The notes beneath the pieces are model-generated. The model was given only the letters and a program-made list of their open reading frames with translations. It was not told the origin of the DNA and searched no databases. From Misgurnus anguillicaudatus (lineage: Eukaryota; Chordata; Actinopteri; Cypriniformes; Cobitidae): a stretch of DNA of 64,000 nt. This document shows, piece by piece, positions 55,851 through 64,000 of the stretch; the stretch's first letter is position 1, and every line of letters begins with the position of its first letter. The stretch lies in assembly GCF_027580225.2 (NCBI RefSeq), contig NC_073352.2, positions 1,242,501-1,306,500 of the forward strand, written 5' to 3'. A program made the translations under genes and the position numbers.

Positions 55851-56571
55851 CTTATGAAACAGAACAAGTTTGTCAGCTGCATTGGTGGCACTTATTTTTG
55901 CAGCCATTTTTCGCCCAGCAGATGGTGAAAGAAGGTGAACAAGCAGCAGCCGCGTAGACAAATCACTGTCCCAGGCTGTGGTAAAAGAAAAAGTAAAAAA
56001 ACTATAATCAATATTATGTGAAATGATCCGACAATAACCATATCTTACTTATTTAAAATAAACAATTTTAGCACACCTGAATTGGCTTTTTCTGTGGATT
56101 TCTCAGCTGATAAAAGAAAACGCTGAACAGCAGGGGTCTGAGTCAAGTTTTACTTACCAATCCTTTGGTATCTAAAAACCTTGGGAAGGTTTTTAAAAAA
56201 TCTGTTGCTATATCTGCATTCTGAACAAGTTTCTGGCGATGACGAAATGTCTGTCTTATCTTCTCAAAAATAGTTGATTCAACTCCTGTATGAGCGAGAA
56301 GCAAAATAGCCTCCAAATCAGCATCGCCATCAAGTTGTTGTTCTGAGCTAATAGCTCTCTTGACCTTTGGACCACCTTGTAGAGATTGAGGCTCGTTTTT
56401 TCAGTGCGAAGAGTGTTTCTAAGGGCAGTCTTTAGACACCAAGCAAGATATCCACTCCCACTTGCAGCATCATAGAAGTGCTCCTATATGTATAAAAATA
56501 GGATCGTCAAAAATTTGAGTAGGTGAAATGAGTGAATGTTTCAGATTTCTTTTTATTTTGGTTAAAGTAAT

Positions 56572-57008
56572 TAGGGATGCTCCGATCAATGCCGATCTCC
56601 ACTAAAAATACGTGGCCGATCACTATTCTGAATCGTACAGCCGATCTTATTCACAGCTATTTCATGTACTACGGCTTTTGATCAGTAAGTCCTTATCGAT
56701 CTAAAACATTGTTAGTTTGACTCGTTTATAACATGCATTTGAAAAAGCAACACTCATCAAACATAATTATTAAACATATTCTTTATTATCATGAAAATAC
56801 CAGAAAAGGTTTGAAGAACAGCAATATAAATATTTCCTTAAGACATTTCCTGGAGCTGCGTGTCATCATAGCTGCGTGTGTATTGTTCTTCATCTACAGC
56901 GCATTTTGAGTTTCTGCACGAGAGCGCCCCCTGGCTTTTGGATGTAGCGGCCGTAATTCATTGAGAAGCATAGCAAGCATTATCGGCCGATCGATCGGAG
57001 CATCCCTA
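56572..57008. mobile_element. hAT MITE, 437 bp, with perfect 8-bp TSD
   Basis: Ends TAGGGATGCTCCGATC and GATCGGAGCATCCCTA; TSD AAAGTAAT at 56564-56571 and 57009-57016. Non-coding. Confidence 0.95.
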
Positions 57009-57136
57009 AAAGTAATAGTTAACGGGAAACTGCAAAGTAAATAATAATGTGACTTCAGTAATTATATTATTTTATATAACTATGACCATGTTTGGCAGAG
57101 GAACAGAATACATATATCCGTAGGATGTCATAAAGA

Positions 57137-57923
57137 TAGGGCTGGGTGATATGGCAAAAAATTAAAGTCTTAATGAAATAAAAATGAAAAACTTTAATTT
57201 GTTTTGCAATATTGTTGTATTTTTTTACAAATTATCTGTGAGCTTCATTATTTTATTAAATATTCATGTGTACTCATTCATTAAACAAATCTTTTAACAA
57301 AAATGCAAATCTCCTCCCCTCCTCCAAATTATAATCCAACCCTGCCTTATTTCGTTTTAGAAGCCGGTTTCACTCGGATATAAATCATCATGGGGTAAAT
57401 AAAACACTTGTTAGTTCTGTTTCATGTCGACTTTAAAATCTGATTTTTTTCAGAACATTTGACCGATTCACAATGCTGATTTTCTATTTTTTACTAGTCA
57501 ACTTAATTCATAACTACAACAATACTGCAGTTAACTTTCTCATTCCACTAACATTCTTTTACAAAATCATCTGGTTAAAGAAACTGAAGTTCTAATTCAA
57601 GTGCACTAAAGAGTGTTATCAACATGGTATAAATATAAATTCAAATAACTTTTTTTAAATATCTATGCAGAAATTAGGCATGGTTTAGAAACTCAACTAT
57701 TATTTCTCTTTTAACCATTCATAACATTTTCCATAATTTTGTCAATAATGTTATGATTGTCTTTTTAATTATTCTCTAAAATAAATCTGTTCAAATAAGT
57801 CATCATTATTAGTTTGCAACTAATACGCTGTTCACCTTGCCAATGAGGACATCGCAAACTTTTTGTATAGGCTATTGTACTGTATTGTTTGTTCAGACCA
57901 TTGCATTTCATTCAGATGAGCAC

Positions 57924-57998
<75 letters not shown>

Positions 57999-58585
57999 CC
58001 AGTCAGCCTCGTCTCGCATGAGGTTAAAAAGCACAGGTGTGTGCTTGGCATCGAGGTGATCATGGCTAGTTTAACTTTTGCACGCTCACTTCATTTTTTC
58101 CCTCCGGCTGTATGTGTTTTGTGCATGCGCTGCACACACGTGCATGATCTTGCTTATTTGACAATTGTTACAGTTTATCAATTTAATTCTTATCGAAAAT
58201 GAATAGAAAATCAATTAATTGTTAACATCCCTTTATTTTGACGAATAGAGCTGAGGGACAGATTGCTAACGCAAAAAAGGGAGAGCGGTAATGCACACGA
58301 AAAAGGATAACAACAATCTCCATTACTTCTCCCACAGCGTACACAGAACAAAAGCACATAAAATAATATAGCCTACTTGGTTTTGAAGTTCCAAAATAAA
58401 ATTTTGCCTGGGTGGCTGACATTTCATTTTCAATTAAGGAAAACCCTGCTGTGTATTCAGATGATGTCTGCACTGTTTCACTTTGGCTGTAAAGAATGTC
58501 CATTTAAAATCGCTTTCCCGATTTAAATAAAATTAAAATTGTGTCAAAACGTAAACTCAAATTAATAAAAAAATAGCCCAGCCCT
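57137..58585. mobile_element. hAT-like non-autonomous element with GGGCTGGG ends
   Basis: Left TAGGGCTGGGTGATATGGC, right ATAGCCCAGCCCTA. Subterminal AATTAAAGTCTTAAT / AATAAAATTAAAATTG. Contains a (GT)n tract and no transposase. The TSD is not clear. Confidence 0.65.
57925..57997. repeat. (GT)n microsatellite
   Basis: About 36 GT repeats inside the GGGCTGGG element. Confidence 0.97.
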
Positions 58586-58960
58586 ACTTGAACCTAAATA
58601 GGATATGGGGTAATTTTGATTTGAAATCATTCATAAAAAACACAATCAAATAATCAACTCATATATCCCTTCTTAGAAAATGGGTCTTTCAATGACGGAA
58701 AGAAAGTCACTATTCCAAGGGCATATTGCTCTCTCTGCTGTACAGTTGGAATCCTCCTATAAAAATCAATGTACATGCGAGACACTGTCAATTTTAGCAC
58801 TGGTGCTACAGAGGTTTTAAGTTTTGTTGCACAGGCAAAATGTTGTAACATGTATAAAAACGTAATCTCAAAAACCACATCCACAAGTACGGTTTATCAC
58901 ACAAACAGGCAGGTAATGTTGTGGTTTTCCTTTTCCTCAAATGAAACAATCTTCAGTCTT
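58586..58960. other. No gene seen
   Basis: Short ORFs only; no repeat structure recognised. Confidence 0.4.
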
Positions 58961-59560
58961 ATGCAGGGTTTACACCAAACGCGTTTTGGGCGTCAAAATC
59001 GCGTCTACCGCACCTAGTTTGCCGCTTGAACACTTTGAATGCATTCACGCGTGTAGAGCGGAGTAGACGCGCGGAAAAAGCAAGCATTTGATGCGCTTCC
59101 GAGGCAAAATCCGCTTCTTGTGGGAGGGGCAACTGCTGTGCTAGTGTCTGTTTGCAAGATGACTGATGTTGATTGTGCATTTATCAAGAGAGTTACCAGT
59201 TTGTATTGGGTAACCTTACTATAGGGGTAAATGAACGGCGCGGGTCGAATAAACGTCACTTGACTCAAAAGTGAAGTGTGTATTACAACGTACCAGGTTG
59301 CCAAAAGTCCTTACTGACACTCTTCCAAGCGAGGTCCTTTTTATTCCTGTCTCCTCTATAGAAATAACAACTTGTGTCAAATAGCTTCGAGTGACTGCTT
59401 GAGTGAGTGACTCCGGGCAGGCTCCTGATTGGTTAACGCGGCGCGAAATTCCGCCAAAGTTCAAATTTTTCAACTCGGGCGTCAGGCGCAAATTCGCGTG
59501 AAACGCAAAATGCACAATAGCACCATTCGCGCGTACCGCACACAACGCTCAATTCGCGCC
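58961..59560 (+). repeat. 5' end of a Harbinger-like element (fragment)
   Basis: Starts with GCAGGGTTTACACCAAACGCG and has several GCG-rich words. A short frame from ATGACTGATGTTGATTGTGC (about 59159) opens like a Harbinger-type nuclease N terminus but stops after about 20 codons. Identification is from memory of similar fish repeats. Confidence 0.35.
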
Positions 59561-59639
59561 TTTTGGTTGACCGACAGAATCTACATATAATTGTATGATT
59601 ATTTGTTTTGTTCATCCTTTAATGAGGATTCTGAATTCC

Positions 59640-60180
59640 CTTCTATTGTAGTGATTTCTTGTCTCCATCATATTTAAGTACATTTTCTCTCCATCCTAAT
59701 GATAATGAGGGCAAGCATTTTCTTTTTCTACAAATCTAAAATAATTCTCCAAAACGATATTGTTTGATCTTCAAATATCTTCATTGTATATGTTTCTCTG
59801 ATTTGATTATAGTATTCTTCTAATAGCATTTCTCTTCTCACTTTTACACCTCAAGTTAGACTTTTTGATGTACATAATAGATCTAGATTTTTTATAGTTG
59901 ATTCATTCAAAATTCCTGTTATAAAACATTTCCTATTGAATTTTGCTAATTCTATAATTCCATAAGGTTTATATTTTCTTGTACTGTATCATTCTGAAAT
60001 GTCTATCCTTCCTTTTCCTATTTTTAATGTTTTGTTAATATACAATTGACACAAATTTCCAAATGGTGGCCTGCAAAATGTATTTTTAAACTCAGAGTTT
60101 CTCAATTGACCTAAATATTATCAAGATAAGTTGACCTTAACTTTTTCTCTTATCCATAAGAATTCTTGTTGAATTTATCA
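59640..60180 (-). pseudogene. Decayed coding sequence of retroelement type, unrecognised
   Basis: The minus-strand frame is protein-like with a few stops: FCRPPFGNLCQLYINKTLKI, YGIIELAKFNRKCFITGIL and VKVRREMLLEEYYNQIRE. Composition and position beside 61021-61564 suggest an old retroelement copy. I cannot name the protein. Confidence 0.3.
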
Positions 60181-60185
60181 CCTTT

Positions 60186-60698
60186 TGTTATGTGGATGAA
60201 GGATAAACCCAAATGCGGACAGATGTATATGAACCAAAAGACTTTTTATACAAAACAGAAAATAAAACCCACGAGGGGGCAAAACAACATAAACTGGAAA
60301 CTTGGTGAACACTAAACTAGACAGGACACAGGACTAAACTATGACACAAAACTGGATACACTTAACAATAAACTAGACAAAACACTTGATTTATAAAACA
60401 CTAGACTAGACTTGACTGCTACACAGAGTACTCACAGGTATTTGGAAACAATGCACAAGCACAGGACAACAAACACAAGGATCTTACATAGAGGACAACT
60501 AATGAGGGCAACAGGTGACAGGAATTAAACAATAATGAGGAGGATGACAAGGGAGCGGGGTAAAAGAGACAAGACACTGGGAACACGTGGTCCAGTAAAT
60601 CAATACTAAGACCACGTGAACCCACACAAAACATGGGTCTGTCATGATTCTGCCATAAGACTAGATTAAACAAAGGACAAGATGGCAGAACCATGACA
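60186..60698 (-). mobile_element. Solo LTR with perfect 5-bp TSD
   Basis: On plus it starts TGTTATGTGGATG and ends GGCAGAACCATGACA; TSD CCTTT at 60181-60185 and 60699-60703. Length 513 bp. The minus orientation is suggested by TGTCATGGTTCTGCC as LTR start. No internal sequence remains. Confidence 0.92.
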
Positions 60699-61020
60699 CC
60701 TTTATCATATTTATGTGGACTTGAAAATATTATTACCTTTTTAAAAGCTGATTTAGTTTAGAGCATAAAAAGCAACTTTGCACACTTATTTTCTTGAATT
60801 TAAATATTCCCTATTTGTACCATTTGTTATCTTTGGGATGTTTCCCATAAAATGTCCACCTTATGTTTTTTGTTCAATGTCTCTATGTTTTCAGTCTTTC
60901 TTTCAGAGTCTGTTGCTTTGAGATTATTGCAGATCTTTCACTGGGCCTCGTTTAAGGCAAAAGTCCAGTTTAATTGACTGTAGCAGTGCAAATCTTCTGT
61001 AGTAACCAGCTTCGTTCTTT

Positions 61021-61564
61021 TCAATTCAATTTCTTTTGACAATTTCTCTTTTTCACTTCTTCCTCTCGGTGCTCAAAACTTTGCTCTCCATCCGTCGGTA
61101 TACTTGAATTGCTTTTACTTTGATTTGGTTTTGATGTTTCTTCTTTCATATCATGGCATTCTTTCTCCTCCTCTCCAACTGCCATCCTACGAGCTCTGAT
61201 GCATTGGTTGCTCCTCCCACTTGGACATTCTGGGGCTGGTCTCATCCTTCTGTCTCCCCCCGTTAGGCCCCATGTGGTCGTGTTTAGGCTCCTCCGACTT
61301 ATCGACCCTCAGATAAGCAAGATCATCTCGCACAATGAGGCATGTTGTCTCATCTCCTCCTACCCTCCTTTTATTTCCCGTACACAAATAGCTTAATAGA
61401 TAGACAATTAGTTTCTTCATATAACACTTAATTCCAGATGTTTTTACAATACGCATAGGTCTATCGGCGAATATTTCATGCAGTGTTAAAGGTGTACTTT
61501 TGTTAGTTAACATGCTCATTAATACAAGGTAAAACATCAATTCCATTAAGATTAGTATTTTCAC
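61021..61564 (-). pseudogene. Remnant resembling the C-terminal end of a retroelement pol
   Basis: The frame at 61564-61187 contains LVLMSMLTNKSTPLTLHEIF and DRPMR, which resembles the stretch near the end of integrase in retrovirus-like and gypsy-like elements (x-G-L-T-P-x-E-I-x-x-G-R-P). An overlapping frame (61245-61021) is Lys/Glu-rich. No LTR pair or other pol domain is visible, so the class is undecided. Old and broken. Confidence 0.35.
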
Positions 61565-62285
61565 ACATTTTGTTAAGTATGGCTTTGAGGATAATTTCTT
61601 TTCTATAACTTTTTATCTACCATCCCTTGTGAATGTAGATGATAGTCAAATTTTTCTTTACTCTTATCAGTCAACTCAACTTTTTCGTTCTTATAACAAC
61701 TCAAAATCTTCATTCTTATCACAACTCAAATAATAAATTTTCATTCCACTTATTCGCCCCATGTACATCTATGATAATAATATTTATGACTGAAATTTTT
61801 CACTTCTATACAATCTAAAAAGATCTCCTGACACTCTGAGGCCCTTTTTATCTTCCACATCTGTTTGCCCGTGCTGGCAACATCAACTGTTTTCCTGTGA
61901 GCCTATTATTCAATGACAACCAATCACTTGATCAACCTTCTAGCATTAATCAACCAAATTAACCTTTCAGCATGTTGGAATGGTACTTCATCCATTCTAA
62001 ACCTGTATAATGTTTTCCCTCATAAGTAAATACGTAAATGCAAGTATCTACTTCTTATGCAAATAAGAATTCACAGTAAAAATGTTTATCAAATGGAGAA
62101 ACACTTGTCAGCAAAGTATGTGGTTTTAGGAACATCAATCTTTTCTTGTCATTAATTGCTCTTAAATTGTAGACTAGATACAATTTAAATATATTTGCTT
62201 GCTATACTAAGTTTGTTACAATAATTTGTTATTTCTTTTCTCTATTCTCACAGCTTTTCTTGTTTACCTTTTATAATATCCTATG
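61565..62285. other. No gene seen
   Basis: AT-rich, short ORFs only. Confidence 0.45.
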
Positions 62286-62288
62286 GTG

Positions 62289-62370
62289 TTATTATGTTGG
62301 CTTGACAAAGCCAACATACTGTTCTTCGATCTAAGCTTATTATGTTGGCTTGAGAAAGCCAACATACTGT
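62289..62370. repeat. Two adjacent hairpins TATGTTGGCTT...AAGCCAACATA
   Basis: TTATGTTGGCTTGACAAAGC followed by CAACATACTGTT (about 62293) and TTATGTTGGCTTGAGAAAGC followed by CAACATACTGTT (about 62341). Each folds into an 11-bp stem with a 3-nt loop. They are 50 bp apart and nearly identical. Confidence 0.85.
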
Positions 62371-62733
62371 TGTTGCACTTAAACTTATTATTATTATTCT
62401 TCTTTTTCTTCTGAGACTAAAATTTCTAACTCTAACTCCTCCTAGAGCTTTTAAGCTACACACACCAAACTTTGCACAGACCTTCAGTCTGATCTGACTT
62501 GAGTTGCTATATCTTTTCTAAGCGATCGGACTTACGGTTCTCCTAAACCGTCCGATCAAACGTCCCAAAAAAGTCCCATAGACTTACATTCATAGAATGT
62601 TTAGGCTGAGTGTTTATTTTCAAATTCTAACTGTCAACTCTCATTCATACAAATACATTACATCATTTCTCAACCTCTCTCAGTCTATCTCTGTCTCACA
62701 AAACTCACTCAATAGCACAGACAAACACAACTA

Positions 62734-62735
<2 letters not shown>
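62371..62735. other. Repeat-like unique flank
   Basis: Contains TTATTATTATTATTCTTC and TAAGCTACACACACCAAACTTTG, phrases I associate with a dispersed fish repeat, but no termini were found. Confidence 0.35.
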
Positions 62736-62776
<41 letters not shown>

Positions 62777-62897
62777 ACAACCACACAGACACACAACCAC
62801 ATACAACTACACACAGACACACAACTACACACAGACACACAATTACACACACAAACACAAAATTATATATAACATACTGTCACAAAAACACAGACAT

Positions 62898-62945
<48 letters not shown>

Positions 62946-63060
62946 ACACACAGACACACAACCACACACAACTACACACACACACAGACACACAACCACA
63001 AAACTACACACACAAACACAATATTACACACCCAATCATACTCACACAAACACACACATA
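62736..63060. repeat. (CA)n microsatellites with ACACAACCACA variants
   Basis: Pure (CA)n at about 62737-62771 and 62897-62942, joined by degenerate ACACAGACACACAACTACA units. Confidence 0.95.
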
Positions 63061-64000
63061 GATGTCCCAACTGCCCTAAATGCCCCATCTGCCCCATTCT
63101 GCCCCAAATGCCTCAAATAACCCAACCGCCCCATTTTGCCCCATTTGCCCCAACTGGCCAATTCTGCTCCAAATGCCTCATCTGCCCTAAATGCCCCATC
63201 TGCCCCAAATGCCCAGTCTGCCCCAACTACCCAATTCTGCCCCAACTACCCAATTCTGCCCCAAATGCCCCAACTACCCTAAATGCCCCATCTGCCCCAA
63301 ACACCCAATTCTGCCCCAACTGCCCCAAATGCCCCGTCTGCCCCAACTACCCAATTCTGCCTCAACTGCCCCAACTGCCCTAAATCCCCCATCTGCCCTA
63401 AATGCCCCATCTGCCCCATTCTGCCCTAAATGCCCCAACTGCCCTAAATGCCTCAAATGCCCCAACTGCCTCATCTGCCCCAAATGCCCTAAATGCCCCA
63501 ACTGCCCTAAATGCCCCAACTGCCCTAAATGCCCCATCTGCCCTAAATGCCCCATCTGCCCTATTCTGCCCAAACTGCCCTAAATGCCTCAAATGCCCCA
63601 ACTGCCTCATCTGCCCCATTCTGCCCTAAATGCCCCATCTGCCCAAAATGCCCCACCTGCCCTAAATGCCCCATCTGCCCTAAATGCCCCATTCTGCCCA
63701 AACTGCACTAAATGCCTCAAATACCCCAACTGCCTCATCTGCCCCATTTTGCCCCAAATGCCCCATTTGCCCCAACTGGCCAATTCGGCTCCTAATGCCT
63801 CAACTGCCCCAACTGCCCCATTCTGCCCCAACTGCCCCATTCTGCCCCAAATGCCTCATCTGCCCCATTCTGCCCTAAATGCCCCAACTGCCCTAAATGC
63901 CCCATCTGGCCCAAATGCCCCATCTGCCCCAACTACCCAATTCTGCCCCAAATGGCCCAACTACCCTAAATGCCCCATCTGCCCCAAACACCCATTTCTG
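63061..64000. repeat. TGCCCCATCTGCCCTAAA minisatellite, continuing past the window
   Basis: Mostly 9- or 18-bp units of the form TGCCCYAAA and TGCCCYAWC, with blocks such as ACTACCCAATTCTGCCCCAA repeating at larger scale. ORFs (CPKCPNCP on plus, LGHLGQMG on minus) are products of the 9-bp periodicity. Confidence 0.95.

Larger units (their letters stand above)
49134..56483 (-). pseudogene. Multi-exon pseudogene of a fish multi-copy family (possibly SAMD3-like), split by TEs
   Basis: Three minus-strand exons. Exon a (56483-56158): acceptor TATAG|GAGCAC, peptide HFYDAASGSGYLAWCLKTAL, a one-base shift in an A6 run, then PKVKRAISSEQQLDGDADLE and TFPRFLDTKGL, donor TTG|GTAAGT. Exon b (55975-55851): acceptor CCACAG, LSTRLLLVHLLSPSAGRKMA, donor AAG|GTATTA. 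Exon c: acceptor TTTTAG at 54380, SIDDHLGKVQSHQPYLLAVG to 54289. After the 49365-54284 element it resumes at 49360: AYYPEQTASSLGALDELFKM, YTFLQTTVYNIDVGKTKESP, stop TAA at 49134-49136. Exons b and c join in phase; a and b do not, suggesting a lost exon. An in-frame TAA lies at 49341-49343. From memory these motifs match uncharacterised fish proteins annotated as SAM-domain-containing-3-like; the name is uncertain, the gene structure is seen directly. Confidence 0.7.

Noticed and set aside
62597..63878. ORFs rich in TH, CPKCPNCP or LGHLGQ
   Set aside because: Direct translations of (CA)n and the 9-bp-periodic minisatellite.

Overview
This window is vertebrate nuclear DNA, almost certainly from a teleost and most likely a cyprinid-type fish. 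That rests on AT-rich non-coding sequence, GT-AG split exons, long (GT)n/(CA)n tracts and a typical fish mix of transposable elements (TEs): BEL/Pao, an L2/CR1-like LINE with an esterase ORF1, hAT, Harbinger-like and Tc1/mariner-like elements, and palindromic MITEs. The species call is inference. I see no intact host gene, rRNA, tRNA, CRISPR array or bacterial-type operon. The window is mainly a stack of nested and decayed TEs, satellites and pieces of at least two broken host-like genes. I made all comparisons by eye, so boundaries without a stated target-site duplication (TSD) are approximate.

Layout. 1-7.8 kb: a minus-strand BEL/Pao retrotransposon running off the left edge. Its gag is split by an element with roughly 490-bp inverted arms, its reverse transcriptase has lost an internal block, and its upstream region carries an hAT copy with an 8-bp TSD. 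8-17.8 kb: a Tc1/mariner-like MITE (TA TSD) interrupted by a TGTCA...TGACA element (4-bp ACTA TSD), itself interrupted by a 5.5-kb minus-strand LINE. 16.6-25.1 kb: a 2,836-bp unit present three times head to tail with very high identity. 18-29 kb: a large 51/102-bp satellite built on AACGTT. 29-31.4 kb: a foldback element with the same CCCAGCTAAC ends, carrying a solo LTR with a perfect 5-bp TSD.

32-37 kb is mostly unique or fragmentary sequence with a candidate promoter/first exon, a five-copy 15-bp motif and a fossil Tc1-like transposase. 37.1-42.75 kb: a long minus-oriented element whose ends form split direct repeats (A - internal - B A B), as in DIRS/Ngaro-type retroelements, but with no recognisable coding capacity. 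44.6-48.8 kb: several MITEs and a 1.9-kb Harbinger-like element (CTG TSD) that breaks an open coding exon. 49.1-56.5 kb: a minus-strand multi-exon pseudogene of a fish multi-copy family. One exon of it is split by a 4.9-kb nest of TEs, including a complete non-autonomous LTR retrotransposon with a 24-bp coding minisatellite. 56.5-64 kb: hAT MITEs, a solo LTR, retroelement remnants, paired hairpins, (CA)n and a CP-rich minisatellite running off the right edge.

Insertion order can be read from nesting and TSDs. The candidates for something less described are the split-repeat element at 37-42.7 kb, the CCCAGCTAAC/ACGT-palindrome satellite family with its recent triplication, and the gag-only LTR element whose ORF ends in a slippery homopolymer next to a coding minisatellite.
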